Shown piece after piece: positions 1-9,442 of a stretch of DNA of 64,000 bases. How positions within the stretch are numbered: position 1 is the stretch's first letter; each line of letters begins with the position of its first letter. Source of the stretch: Hyphomicrobiales bacterium (GTDB lineage Bacteria; Pseudomonadota; Alphaproteobacteria; Rhizobiales; Rhizobiaceae); contig UBKJ01000022.1 of the NCBI GenBank assembly GCA_900465915.1, forward strand, positions 89,324 to 153,323, in the 5' to 3' direction. The position numbers and the translations under genes were made by a program. The notes under the pieces were generated by a model. That model had not been told where the DNA came from. It saw nothing but the letters and a program-made list of their open reading frames with translations, and ran no database searches.

Positions 1-2
1 CC

Positions 3-482
3 GATCCCCGGCTGGTGCGGCGGCTCGCCGGCGACGGCGTGCGCTTCAGCGTCGACGTGTCGCTGGCGCATTTCGCCTTTTCGCTGGAGGGCGTGCCGAT
101 GGTCTTCGCCTCCGGCCCCGACGATCCGGCCGAGCCGGTGGAGCCGCTGATCGAGGCGCTGCGCAACGCCGGCGCGGCGCAGGCGCTGGTGACCTGCGGC
201 CGGCGCGGGGCCTTCTTCCACGACGGCGACAGCGTCTCCTTCGCCCCGGCGCTGGAGATCGAGGTGGTCGACACCTGCGGTGCGGGCGACAGCTTCATGG
301 CCTCGTTCCTGACCTCCTACCTCTTCGAGAAGACCGGGGCCGAAGCGGCGCTGCGGCAGGCGGCGGCGCGGGCGGCGGCCACCTGCATGCATCCCGGCGG
401 CTTCCCGCAGCCGGTCGTTCCCATTCCCGGCTGGGTGCGTGAGAAATACGCCGGCGTCATCCGGCAGGTCGAGGAGGCCTGA
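3..482 (+). CDS. PfkB-family carbohydrate kinase, possibly fructosamine 6-kinase (5' end outside window)
   Basis: C-terminal 159 residues of a ribokinase/PfkB-fold kinase that would phosphorylate a sugar or sugar-amine with ATP in the cytoplasm; the N-terminal half lies upstream of the window. The signature DTCGAGDSF, about 70 residues from the end, carries the catalytic Asp and the anion hole, and it follows the usual VTCGRRGAF strand. The segment FASGPDDPAEP and the compact C terminus resemble fructoselysine 6-kinase (FrlD) more than ribokinase. The next gene starts 2 nt after the stop, so the two are co-transcribed with an amine oxidoreductase and a sugar-type ABC ATPase. That context suggests catabolism of an Amadori compound or amino sugar. 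Family assignment is secure; the substrate is inference. Confidence 0.85.
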   Translation, partial: DPRLVRRLAGDGVRFSVDVSLAHFAFSLEGVPMVFASGPDDPAEPVEPLIEALRNAGAAQALVTCGRRGAFFHDGDSVSFAPALEIEVVDTCGAGDSFMASFLTSYLFEKTGAEAALRQAAARAAATCMHPGGFPQPVVPIPGWVREKYAGVIRQVEEA

Positions 483-483
483 C

Positions 484-1902
484 ATGAGCGAAATCCGTTT
501 GCGCCAGCCGGTCGCGGCGCCCCGGCAGGACCGTTCCTTCTGGCTGCAGGACATCGACGCCGGCCCGGCGACCGAGATGCTGCGCGGGCAGGCGACGACG
601 GACGTCGCCATCGTCGGCGGCGGCTATACCGGCCTGTGGACGGCGATCCGCATCAAGGAGCAGTCGCCCGAGACGCGCGTGACCATTTTGGAGGCCGATT
701 TCTGCGGCTCCGGCGCGTCGGGGCGCAATGGCGGGCAGGTCCATACCTGGTGGGCCGAGATCGACCAGATCGCCGCCGTCACCGGCATGGACGAGGCCAA
801 GCAGCTTTGCGCCGAGACGGCGGACGCCATCGAGGAACTCGCCAAGCTCCAGAGCGACGGCGTTATCGACATGGGGCTGCGGCTCGACGGCTGGCTGTGG
901 ACGGCAAGCTCCATCGCGCAGGAAGGGGCCTGGGACGGCGCGCTCGAAGCCACGCGCGCGCTCGGCGTCGAGCGTTTCCGCGAACTGGACGCCGAGGAAA
1001 TAGCGCGCGTCACCGGCTCTTCCGCCTCCTATGCGGGCATCGTCGAGGACCGCGCCGGCACGGTGCAGCCCGCGAAGCTCGCCGTCGGCCTGCGCGCGCT
1101 GGCGCAGTCGATGGGCGTGACCATCCACGAGCAAAGCCCGGTGCTGGACATCGCGCCCGGCGCGCGCTGCACCTTGCGCACCGCCAACGGCGCGCTGACG
1201 GCGGACAAGGTGGTGCTGGCCGCCAACGCCTGGCTCGCCGCGCTGCCGGAACTGCGCCGCCATCTCTACGTCGTCTCCAGCCAGGTGATCGCCACCGCGC
1301 CGGCGCCGGAACTCCTCGACCGCATCGGCTGGACCGACGGCAAGTCGATCTGCGATGCGCAGAGCCACGTGCTCTATTACCAGCGCACGCCGGAGGGGCG
1401 GGTGATCTTCGGGCGCGGCTCGGGCCAGATCGCCTTCCGCGACGATTTCGGCGCCGATTTCAACCGCAGCCCCGAGCGCGGCCACGACAACCGGCGCGAG
1501 CTGCACCGCGTCTATCCGGCGTTGCGCGGCGTGAAGGTGGATTACGACTGGAGCGGCCCCATCGACTGCATGGCCGAGCACGTTCCGGTCTTCGACCGGC
1601 TGGCCGAGCACGGCAACATCTTCTTCGGCATGGGCTTCAACGGCACCGGCATCGCGCAGACGCCGATCGCCGGCCGCATTCTCGCGAGCCTCGTCCTCGG
1701 CCGCGACGACCGCTGGAGCCGCAGCCGCCTCGTCGGGCTCAAGCGCCGCAAGACGCTGCCGCCGGAGCCGCTGCGCTATATCGGCGCGAAGATCGTGCGC
1801 AAGGCGATCCGCCGCAAGAACGACCTCGAAATCCTCGACAGGCGGGCCGACCGGCTGACCAATTTCATCGCCGGGCTGGTTCCCGGAAACAAGGCCGAAT
1901 AA
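484..1902 (+). CDS. FAD-dependent oxidoreductase, DAO family
   Basis: 472-residue flavoprotein of the D-amino-acid oxidase superfamily, expected to oxidise a C-N bond of an amine or N-substituted amino acid. The dinucleotide-binding motif VAIVGGGYTGLW lies at residues 39-50, followed by the acidic end of strand 2 (LEAD) and the SGASGRNGGQV segment typical of PuuB/GlyOx-like members. The C-terminal FFGMGFNGTGIAQTPIAG motif closes the FAD site. The ATG at 484 lies 2 nt after the kinase stop and is preceded by GAGGAGG, which decides the start. The ABC ATPase begins 20 nt downstream. A role in deglycating or oxidising the substrate of the upstream kinase is plausible but unproven. A second DAO-family enzyme lies at 58163. 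Confidence 0.88.
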   Translation: MSEIRLRQPVAAPRQDRSFWLQDIDAGPATEMLRGQATTDVAIVGGGYTGLWTAIRIKEQSPETRVTILEADFCGSGASGRNGGQVHTWWAEIDQIAAVTGMDEAKQLCAETADAIEELAKLQSDGVIDMGLRLDGWLWTASSIAQEGAWDGALEATRALGVERFRELDAEEIARVTGSSASYAGIVEDRAGTVQPAKLAVGLRALAQSMGVTIHEQSPVLDIAPGARCTLRTANGALTADKVVLAANAWLAALPELRRHLYVVSSQVIATAPAPELLDRIGWTDGKSICDAQSHVLYYQRTPEGRVIFGRGSGQIAFRDDFGADFNRSPERGHDNRRELHRVYPALRGVKVDYDWSGPIDCMAEHVPVFDRLAEHGNIFFGMGFNGTGIAQTPIAGRILASLVLGRDDRWSRSRLVGLKRRKTLPPEPLRYIGAKIVRKAIRRKNDLEILDRRADRLTNFIAGLVPGNKAE

Positions 1903-1922
1903 CGGCGCGGGAGCGGGAACAT

Positions 1923-3032
<1,110 letters not shown>

Positions 3033-3206
3033 CCCTTCGTTTTCCAAAAGGCGGGGCTGCGGCCGCCGTTTAAGGCTTTGTTATCGGTTTTCGCCCATCA
3101 ATCGGGTCGGATTCTCGTCAACAGACAGAAAAACGGCGGGGGCAGAAATTGAATCCATTCGCGCATATCGCGCCGCGCCGCCGGCGCGCCGCCTGACGGG
3201 GCGCCC

Positions 3207-4259
3207 GTGCGGAGCGATCTCAAATACGCCCTGATCCGCGCCGGGCTGAACGCCGTGCGCTTTTCGGGCGCGGGCCGGCTGGCGCCCTTCGCCGGCGGGC
3301 GCGGCGTCATCTTCACCCTGCATCACGTGCGGCCGCGCGCCGAAACCTCCTGCTTCGAGCCCAACGCCATCCTGTCGGTCACGCCGGAATTTCTGGCCGT
3401 CGCCATCCGCGCGGCGCTCGCCAAGGGGCTGGTCCCGGCACATCTGCACGACTTGCCTACGCTTCTGGCCGACCCGCGCGACACGCGCAAATTCGTCGCC
3501 TTCACGCTCGACGACGGCTATCGCGACAACGCCGTCCACGCCGCGCCGGTGTTCCGCGCTTTCGGCGTTCCCTATACGATCTTCGTCACGCAAGGCTTCG
3601 TCGAGCGCACGCGCGGCATCTGGTGGGAGACGGCGGCCGCGCTGGCCCGCCGGCCGAAACTGCGCTTCGATTTCGGCGCGGGGGAGGAGGAGATGACGCT
3701 CGCCACCGAGGCGCAGAAGCGCATCGCCTTCGCGCGCCTCGCCGCCTTCGTGCGCACGGCGGAGGAGGACGAGGCGGTGCGGCGCATCGAAGAATGCGCG
3801 CGGGCCGAGGGCGTCGATCCGCGCGCCATCGTCGAGGCCGAGATCATGGACGCCGGCGAGCTGCGCGCGCTGGCGAGCGATCCGCTGGCGCGGTTCGGGG
3901 CGCATGGCGTCACCCATGTCAATCTGCGCCGTGTGTCGCCGGAGCGGCTGAAAGACGAGATCGCGCAATCGACCGAGGCGGTCGAGCGCTATGTCGGCGC
4001 GCGGCCGCTGACCTTCTCCTATCCTTACGGCTGGGCCTCGGCGGTAGGCGAGCGCGAGCGGCGGGCGGCGGCGGCAGCCGGCTTCGCGGCGGCGGTGACC
4101 ACCCAGCCCGGCGTGCTCGGACGGCCCGAGCCGCATACCGGCCTGCCGCGCATTTCGCTCAACGGCTATTTCCAGAAGAAACGCTATGTCGAGGCGCTGC
4201 TGTCGGGCCTGCCAGGCCGGCTCTGGGGCCTGCGCGGGCGCGGCGAGGTGGAAGGATAG
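3207..4259 (+). CDS. Polysaccharide deacetylase (NodB homology domain)
   Basis: 350-residue carbohydrate esterase family 4 protein that would remove N- or O-acetyl groups from a cell-envelope or capsular polysaccharide using a metal ion. The first conserved motif, TLDDGYRDN, is at residues 100-108 (catalytic base Asp and metal-binding Asp). A later FGAHGVTHVNL supplies a metal-site histidine pair, and SYPYG near residue 272 is motif 3. There is no obvious signal peptide, so it may act on cytoplasmic-side or lipid-linked substrates. The start is the GTG at 3207; no better in-frame ATG precedes it. The gene stands alone, with a perfect hairpin directly after its stop shared with the convergent DUF808 gene. 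Confidence 0.85.
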   Translation: MRSDLKYALIRAGLNAVRFSGAGRLAPFAGGRGVIFTLHHVRPRAETSCFEPNAILSVTPEFLAVAIRAALAKGLVPAHLHDLPTLLADPRDTRKFVAFTLDDGYRDNAVHAAPVFRAFGVPYTIFVTQGFVERTRGIWWETAAALARRPKLRFDFGAGEEEMTLATEAQKRIAFARLAAFVRTAEEDEAVRRIEECARAEGVDPRAIVEAEIMDAGELRALASDPLARFGAHGVTHVNLRRVSPERLKDEIAQSTEAVERYVGARPLTFSYPYGWASAVGERERRAAAAAGFAAAVTTQPGVLGRPEPHTGLPRISLNGYFQKKRYVEALLSGLPGRLWGLRGRGEVEG

Positions 4260-4281
4260 AGCATTTCACCGGAAATGCTCT
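4258..4281. terminator. Bidirectional hairpin between convergent genes
   Basis: AGAGCATTTC (4258-4267) and GAAATGCTCT (4272-4281) form a perfect 10-bp stem with a 4-nt loop. The hairpin lies exactly between the stop of the deacetylase and the stop of the convergent DUF808 gene. It has only a short T stretch on either side, so termination strength is uncertain. The arm belongs to a palindromic motif seen again at 30576-30612 and, in diverged form, near 38700. Confidence 0.6.
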
Positions 4282-4282
4282 T

Positions 4283-5200
4283 CTAGCCCTTCCGGCTGAA
4301 GAGCTTCACCACCCCAACGACGACCAGCCCGATGCCGATGGCGAGCACGGCCTGCTGCAGCGACGTCGCCAGCCAGGCGAGCGCGTCGGAATGCAGCGGC
4401 AGCCGCTCGGCGTTGGCGTGGATGAATTCCTCCGGCGCATGGAAGCCGAGCCCGGCGAGGCCGTGGACCACGATGCTGCCGCCGACCCACAGCATCGCCG
4501 CCGTGCCGACCGTGCTGAGCAGGCTCAGCAGCACCGGCATGGCCGCCACCAGCCCCTGTCCGATCCGCTTGCCGAAAGCGCCGGCGCTGTTGCGGACCAG
4601 CGAGACGCCCATGTCGTCCAGCTTGACGATGACGCCGACCACGCCATAGACGGCGAAGGTGATGACCACGCCCACCGCCGCCAGCACCATGGCCTGCATG
4701 ACGAAGCCCGATTGCGGCAGGCCGGCCAGGGTCAGCGCCATGATCTCCGCCGACAGGATGAAATCGGTGCGGATCGCGCCGCTCACCGTGCGGTCCTCGA
4801 TCTCCTTCGGCGTGCCGGTCGCTTCCTCGTGCTCCTCGGCGTGTGGGTGGACGAATTCGATCAGCTTCTCCACGCCCTCGAAGGACAGATAGACGCCGCC
4901 CGCCATCAGCAGCGGCGTGATCAGCATCGGCACGAAGCTGCTCAAAAGCAGCGCAGCCGGCAGGAGGTACAAAAGCTTGTTGCGCAGCGAGCCCTTGGTG
5001 ATCTTCCAGATCACCGGCAATTCGCGCTCCGGCTTCAGTCCCACCACATAGCGCGGCGTCACGGCGGTGTCGTCGATGACCACGCCGGCGGCCTTGGCGC
5101 TCGCCGTGGCCGTCTGGCTGGCCACGTCGTCCAGCGAGGCGGCGGCGTGCCGGGCGATGGCCGCGACGTCGTCGAGAAGGGCGAAAAGACCGGACGCCAT
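4283..5200 (-). CDS. DUF808 family inner-membrane protein (YedI-like)
   Basis: 305-residue integral membrane protein of the DUF808/YedI family; no biochemical role is established. The N terminus MASGLFALLDDVAAIARHA and the phrase VVGLKPERELPVIWKITKGS are hallmarks of the family. Four to six hydrophobic segments follow, including LLYLLPAALLLSSFVPMLI and the C-terminal AVLAIGIGLVVVGVVKLF. A histidine- and acid-rich cytoplasmic or periplasmic loop (VHPHAEEHEEATG) lies near residue 115. The ATG at 5200 matches the usual family start; an upstream in-frame extension exists but has no family-like residues. The gene is divergent from the AI-2E permease gene, which begins 109 nt away. Confidence 0.85.
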   Translation of the reverse strand: MASGLFALLDDVAAIARHAAASLDDVASQTATASAKAAGVVIDDTAVTPRYVVGLKPERELPVIWKITKGSLRNKLLYLLPAALLLSSFVPMLITPLLMAGGVYLSFEGVEKLIEFVHPHAEEHEEATGTPKEIEDRTVSGAIRTDFILSAEIMALTLAGLPQSGFVMQAMVLAAVGVVITFAVYGVVGVIVKLDDMGVSLVRNSAGAFGKRIGQGLVAAMPVLLSLLSTVGTAAMLWVGGSIVVHGLAGLGFHAPEEFIHANAERLPLHSDALAWLATSLQQAVLAIGIGLVVVGVVKLFSRKG

Positions 5201-5309
5201 GCAAAACCTTTCGGACGAGAATATCAGCAGGGAAACTAACCTAGGAAACGGACCGTTCCAACGGCTTGCCGCAGGTTTTGAACAGCGCTTTGCGGCCGCT
5301 CTATTGAAC

Positions 5310-6422
5310 ATGCGGCCGAATAGGGGCAGGCTCGCGCCGACATCACCCGATCCGCAGGTCGACATGACGGTTCAGCGCGCAGGCTTCTACATTCTTCTGA
5401 CCTTGGCCACGGTGGCCTTCGTCTGGCTGCTCACGCCCTACGCCACCGCCATATTATGGGCGGTGATCCTGGCGGTGATCTTCTATCCGATCCAGCAGCG
5501 CTTCGAGCGATGGTTCGGCGGTCGGCGCAACCTGGCGGCGCTCGTGTCGGTGCTGCTCTGCGTCTGCCTGGTGATCCTGCCGATGGCGGCGCTGTCGGGC
5601 TCGCTGGTGCAGGAGGGCAACGCGCTCTACGAGCGGCTCAGCACGCGCGAATACGACCTCAACGCCATCATCAGCCGCATCCAGGCCGCCTTGCCCGACA
5701 CGCTGGAGCCGTGGCTGGCGCGGCTGCAGCTGGGCGATTTCGCCGAATGGCGCTCAAAAATCTCCAGCGCCGTCATGCAGGGCAGCCAGCTTTTCGCCGG
5801 CCGCCTGTTCAGCCTGGGCCAGAACACGCTGCAATTCTTCATCGGCTTCGGCGTGATGCTGTATCTGTTGTTCTTCATGTTCCGCGACGGGGCCGATCTC
5901 GGCGCCACCATCCGGCGCGCCATGCCGCTCAGCGACGACTACAGCCGCCAGTTCCTCGACAAGTTCATGGCCGTGGTGCGCGCCACGGTGAAGGGCAACA
6001 TCATCATCGCCATCGTGCAGGGAATCATCGGCGGCGTCACCTTCTGGGCGCTGGGCATCGAGGCGGCGCTGCTGTGGGGGGTGATGATGACCTTCCTGTC
6101 CATGCTGCCGGCCATCGGCGCGGCGCTGGTCTGGGGGCCGGCGGCGGTCTGGTTCTTCGCCAGCGGGGCATGGGGCAAGGCGCTGATCCTGGTCTTCGTC
6201 GGCGTCTTCGTCATCGGGCTGGTCGACAACCTGCTGCGCCCGCCGCTGGTGGGCAAGGGCACGCGCATGCCCGACTACGTCATCCTGATCTCGACCATCG
6301 GCGGCATGGCGCTGATGGGCATCAACGGCTTCGTCATCGGCCCGCTGATCGCGGCGATCTTCATCGCCGCCTGGTCGCTGTTCGCCAACGAACAGGCCGA
6401 GCATCACACGAAACGGCGATAG
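5310..6422 (+). CDS. AI-2E family transporter (PerM/YdiK-like permease)
   Basis: About 370 residues with the seven to eight transmembrane segments of the AI-2 exporter superfamily (UPF0118). Members range from autoinducer-2 export to Na+/H+ or small-metabolite transport, so the substrate cannot be read from sequence. Characteristic stretches are the central FFIGFGVMLYLLFFMFRDG, the PerM-type VQGIIGGVTFWALGIEAALLWG and the late LPAIGAALVWGPAAVWFF. The frame stays open far upstream. ATG 5310 (370 residues) and ATG 5364 (352 residues, MTVQRAGF) are both plausible starts, and neither has a strong ribosome-binding site. The minus-strand small RNA ends 5 nt past the stop of this gene. Confidence 0.85.
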   Translation: MRPNRGRLAPTSPDPQVDMTVQRAGFYILLTLATVAFVWLLTPYATAILWAVILAVIFYPIQQRFERWFGGRRNLAALVSVLLCVCLVILPMAALSGSLVQEGNALYERLSTREYDLNAIISRIQAALPDTLEPWLARLQLGDFAEWRSKISSAVMQGSQLFAGRLFSLGQNTLQFFIGFGVMLYLLFFMFRDGADLGATIRRAMPLSDDYSRQFLDKFMAVVRATVKGNIIIAIVQGIIGGVTFWALGIEAALLWGVMMTFLSMLPAIGAALVWGPAAVWFFASGAWGKALILVFVGVFVIGLVDNLLRPPLVGKGTRMPDYVILISTIGGMALMGINGFVIGPLIAAIFIAAWSLFANEQAEHHTKRR

Positions 6423-6427
6423 GGCTG

Positions 6428-6550
6428 GAAAAGCAAACGCCCGCTGCACTGGGAGGAGGAGTGTGCAGCGGGCGAATATGAAAAGCGCGATTGGGAGGAG
6501 GAGTATCGCGCTCGGTGTCCGGTTTTTGGGAGGAGGAGTAAAACCGGACA
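6428..6550 (-). ncRNA. Alpha-r14/NfeR1-like small RNA with three anti-Shine-Dalgarno hairpins
   Basis: Three successive hairpins carry the identical 13-nt loop TGGGAGGAGGAGT on the + strand, which reads ACTCCTCCTCCCA in a minus-strand RNA. The stems are perfect: 12 bp at 6438-6474, 8 bp at 6484-6512 and 11 bp at 6516-6550. The left-most hairpin is followed, on the minus strand, by TTTGCTTTTC, a Rho-independent terminator tail. A promoter candidate lies immediately upstream (TTGTGG, 17 nt, TATGTT), predicting an RNA of about 120 nt that starts at the first stem. Single-stranded CCUCCUCCC loops are complementary to ribosome-binding sites. This layout matches the alphaproteobacterial alpha-r14 family (NfeR1 in Sinorhizobium) and resembles CcsR/cuckoo RNAs of Rhodobacter. 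The family call is recalled knowledge plus inference; the hairpins are seen directly. Confidence 0.82.
6429..6474 (-). terminator. Rho-independent terminator of the small RNA
   Basis: A 12-bp GC-rich stem (6438-6449 with 6463-6474) is followed on the minus strand by TTTGCTTTT. It is also the third anti-Shine-Dalgarno hairpin, so one element serves both purposes. Confidence 0.7.
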
Positions 6551-6555
6551 TTCAC

Positions 6556-6584
6556 AACATAGAGGGAGGCGGCCCCCGCCACAA
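6556..6584 (-). promoter_or_regulatory. Sigma70-type promoter candidate for the small RNA
   Basis: On the minus strand TTGTGG (plus positions 6579-6584) and TATGTT (plus 6556-6561) are separated by exactly 17 nt. The expected transcription start, near 6550, coincides with the first base of the first hairpin. The match to the -35 consensus is partial. Confidence 0.5.
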
Positions 6585-6748
6585 CGAACGATCCTGCAAG
6601 GCAGCTATACCGAAACGCCATAGCTGGGCGCCCTGCACAATTTTTCCTCACCGCAGGGGCCGCGCAGCATGGACTTTCTTGCCGCGGCCTCGTTTATCGC
6701 GCAAAGAATGCGCGCGATTCCGCCGGCCGCGTCCCCCATGCCGGCGCC

Positions 6749-7867
6749 ATGCAGGACATTTCCATGACAGGCGCCACGCCTTCGCCCGACCGGAAGCGCC
6801 GGTTCAAGCTGTTCCGGCCCATATTGCCCGGCGCCAATCCGCGCGAGCGCGCCTGGGCCTGCGTCGGCGCGCTGGTGGGCGTGGCGCTGGCGGGGCTGCT
6901 CACGGGCCTCCTGTTCGGCGCCGACCGCGCGCCGCTGATCGTGGCGCCCATGGGGGCCTCGGCGGTGTTGCTTTTCGCCGTGCCGGCCAGCCCGCTGGCG
7001 CAGCCCTGGGCCATCATCGGCGGCAACACCATCTCCGCCGCCGCCGGCGTGCTCGTCGCCTGCTTCACGCACGATCCGGCGCTGGCCATCGGGCTCGGCG
7101 TGGCGCTGGCCATCGCCGCCATGTCGGTGACGCGCAGCCTGCATCCGCCCGGCGGCGCGGCGGCGCTCACCGCCGTCCTCGGCGGGCCGGTGGTGGCGCA
7201 TTGGGGCTTCCTGTTTCCGCTCGTGCCGGTGGCGCTCAATTCCTGCCTGCTGGTCGGCTCCGGCATGGTCTTCCACAAGCTGTCGCGGCGCCAATATCCG
7301 CATGTGGCCGTCCCGGCCAATGTCCACCACACCGCCGACGCGCCGCCCTCGGCGCGCGGCGGCTTCCTGGAGGAGGACATCGACCGGGCGCTGGAATCGC
7401 TGCATGAAAGCCTCGACATCGACCGCGGCGACCTGAGCCAGCTTCTGCGGCGGGTGGAGCTGAGCGCCTCGATCCGCGCGCATCGCGCCATGCTGTGCGC
7501 CGACATCATGTCGCGCGACGTGGTCACGGTGGGCGAGAACGCCGCCGCCGACCACGCCCGGCACCTGCTGCTCTATCACCGCATCCGCACCCTGCCGGTG
7601 ACCGGCGCGGACGGGCGGCTGGTCGGCATGGTCGGCCTGCGCGAGCTGGTCGACGTCGCCGGCTCGATCGCCGGCGCCGCCGCGCCGGTGGCCACAGCCG
7701 CGCCCGACGATCCGGCGCTGGGCCTGCTGCCGATCCTCACCGACGGGCGCAGCCACGCCGTGGTCATCGTCGACGGCGACGGCCGCATCGCCGGGCTGGT
7801 CACCCAGACCGACCTGCTGGCCGCCGTGGGCCGCAGCCTTTATATGCAGCCGCGTAAGGCGGCCTGA
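6749..7867 (+). CDS. HPP family membrane protein with C-terminal CBS pair
   Basis: 372-residue protein. The first half carries four to five membrane segments of the HPP family, including the name-giving LHPPGGAAALTAVLGGP (about residues 131-147) and VAPMGASAVLLFAVP. The second half, from about residue 240, is a CBS pair (DIMSRDVVTVGENAAADHA and LVTQTDLLAAVG). HPP proteins have been linked to nitrite transport in plastids and cyanobacteria; bacterial CBS-fused members are uncharacterised. The CBS domains probably sense an adenosyl nucleotide and gate the membrane part, which is inference. ATG 6749 is used; ATG 6764 in the same frame is an alternative. A strong hairpin follows the stop. Confidence 0.85.
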   Translation: MQDISMTGATPSPDRKRRFKLFRPILPGANPRERAWACVGALVGVALAGLLTGLLFGADRAPLIVAPMGASAVLLFAVPASPLAQPWAIIGGNTISAAAGVLVACFTHDPALAIGLGVALAIAAMSVTRSLHPPGGAAALTAVLGGPVVAHWGFLFPLVPVALNSCLLVGSGMVFHKLSRRQYPHVAVPANVHHTADAPPSARGGFLEEDIDRALESLHESLDIDRGDLSQLLRRVELSASIRAHRAMLCADIMSRDVVTVGENAAADHARHLLLYHRIRTLPVTGADGRLVGMVGLRELVDVAGSIAGAAAPVATAAPDDPALGLLPILTDGRSHAVVIVDGDGRIAGLVTQTDLLAAVGRSLYMQPRKAA

Positions 7868-7869
7868 CC

Positions 7870-7916
7870 GGCTTCGGCCTTTTCATGAAAGGCCGAAGCC
7901 AAGCCTTTCTTTTTCA
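7870..7916 (+). terminator. Rho-independent terminator after the HPP-CBS gene
   Basis: GGCTTCGGCCTTT (7870-7882) pairs perfectly with AAAGGCCGAAGCC (7888-7900) around a 5-nt loop. A T-rich tail CTTTCTTTTTC follows on the + strand. It separates this gene from the convergent xylulokinase gene. Confidence 0.8.
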
Positions 7917-7922
7917 ACAGTT

Positions 7923-9380
7923 TCACGCGCCTTCCAGCGCGTGCATGGCGGGGTAGAGCGCGCGATAGCGCGCATGCGCCTCGCCATAGGCGGCGACCAG
8001 CGCGCGGTTGGGCTCGACGGTGCGGGCGGCGCGCGGCGGCGCGCAGACGGCGAAGGGATCGGCCCCGGTCGCCGCGATCAGTCCCAGCCGGGCCGCGCCG
8101 AAGGCGGCGCCGAAATCGCCTTCCTCCGGCAAGGAGACGGGCACGTCCAGCGCCGTGGCGATGGCCTCCAGCCAATAGGACGAGCGCGAGCCGCCGCCGA
8201 CCGCGAACAGCGAGGCGATCTCGGTGCCCGCCGAACGCAGCGCCATCTGGTTGTCGCGGATGGCGAAGGCCACGCCCTCCAGCACCGCCTGCGTCATGGC
8301 GCGGCGGTCGGTTTCGTGCTCCAGCCCCGTGAAGACGCCGCGGATGCGCGCGTCGTTATAGGGCGTGCGCTCGCCCGACAGATAGGGCAGGAAGGTCACG
8401 CTTCCCGGCGCCTGCAACTGCGCGCCCAGTTCCTTGTCCAGCGCCTGCGGGCTCGCGCCCGAGATGCGCGAGAACCAGTCGAGGCTGCTCGCCGCCGACA
8501 GGATCACGCCCATCTGGTGCCACGTGCCGGGCAAAGCGTGGCAGAAGGCGTGCACGGCGCTTTCGGGCTTGGGCTGATAGGCGCCGTTGGCGGCGAAGAG
8601 CACGCCCGAGGTGCCGAGCGAGACGAAGGCGTGGCCGGGATTGACCGTGCCCATGCCGCAGGCGGAGGCCGCATTGTCGCCGGCGCCGCCGGCCACCACC
8701 GAGCGCGCCGCCAGCCCCCAGCGCGCCGCCAGCTCGGCGCGCAGCCGGCCGGTCGGCTCGGTGCCTTCGGCGAGGCGCGGCATGTGGTCTTCCGTCAGCC
8801 CCGTCTTGCCGAGAAGCGCGTCGGACCAGCGCCGCGCGCCGGTGTCGAGCCAGCTCGTGCCGGCCGAATCGGACATGTCCGACACATGCTCGCCGGTCAG
8901 CCACAGGCGCAGATAATCCTTCGGCAACAGCACTTTGCGCGTGCGGGCGAAGATTTCGGGTTCGTTGCGCGCCACCCAGACCAGCTTGGGCGCGGTGAAG
9001 CCGGGAAACACGATATTGCCGGTGACGGCGCGGAAGGCCGGGTCGGCGTCCAGCTCCGCCGCCTCCTTGTGGCTGCGGGTGTCGTTCCACAGGATGCAGG
9101 GCCGCAGCACCGAATCGCTGGCGTCGAGCAGCGTCGCGCCGTGCATCTGGCCCGACAGGCCGATGCCCGCCACGGCCGAGAACGCGGCCGGATACGCAGC
9201 GCGCAAGCCGTCGATGGCGGTCTCGCAGGCCCTGATCCATTGCGCCGGGTCCTGCTCGCTCCAGCCCGGATGGGGCCGCGACACGTCCAGCTCGCCATGC
9301 GCCGAGCCGACGACCTTCTGCTCCGCGTCGATCAGGAGCGCCTTGACGCCCGAGGTTCCAAGATCAAGACCAAGATACAC
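7923..9380 (-). CDS. xylB: Xylulokinase
   Basis: 485-residue FGGY-family sugar kinase that converts D-xylulose plus ATP to xylulose 5-phosphate for the pentose phosphate pathway. The start VYLGLDLGTSGVKALL is the phosphate-1 loop. IGLSGQMHGATLLD, RPCILWNDTRSHKEA and GAGDNAASACGMGTV are xylulokinase signatures, and AVGGGSRSSYWLEAIA lies in the C-terminal ATP domain. GTG 9380 is chosen because GGGAGGAG sits about 9 nt upstream, and it gives the family length (about 484). It lies 62 nt downstream of a histidine kinase on the same strand. No xylose isomerase or xylose transporter is visible, so the sugar it serves could be another ketose. Family call is strong. Confidence 0.9.
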   Translation of the reverse strand: MYLGLDLGTSGVKALLIDAEQKVVGSAHGELDVSRPHPGWSEQDPAQWIRACETAIDGLRAAYPAAFSAVAGIGLSGQMHGATLLDASDSVLRPCILWNDTRSHKEAAELDADPAFRAVTGNIVFPGFTAPKLVWVARNEPEIFARTRKVLLPKDYLRLWLTGEHVSDMSDSAGTSWLDTGARRWSDALLGKTGLTEDHMPRLAEGTEPTGRLRAELAARWGLAARSVVAGGAGDNAASACGMGTVNPGHAFVSLGTSGVLFAANGAYQPKPESAVHAFCHALPGTWHQMGVILSAASSLDWFSRISGASPQALDKELGAQLQAPGSVTFLPYLSGERTPYNDARIRGVFTGLEHETDRRAMTQAVLEGVAFAIRDNQMALRSAGTEIASLFAVGGGSRSSYWLEAIATALDVPVSLPEEGDFGAAFGAARLGLIAATGADPFAVCAPPRAARTVEPNRALVAAYGEAHARYRALYPAMHALEGA

Positions 9381-9442
9381 GATGAGGCTCCTCCCGCCGA
9401 TGTTCGGCCTAACATTTCGGAGGCGGGGGCAAATTGCAAGCC

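Noticed and set aside
6438..6550. Possible short CRISPR-like array (three identical 13-nt repeats)
   Set aside because: The repeats are loops of perfect hairpins whose stems differ and pair locally. Repeat length and spacing (42 and 35 nt) do not fit an array, and no cas gene is present.
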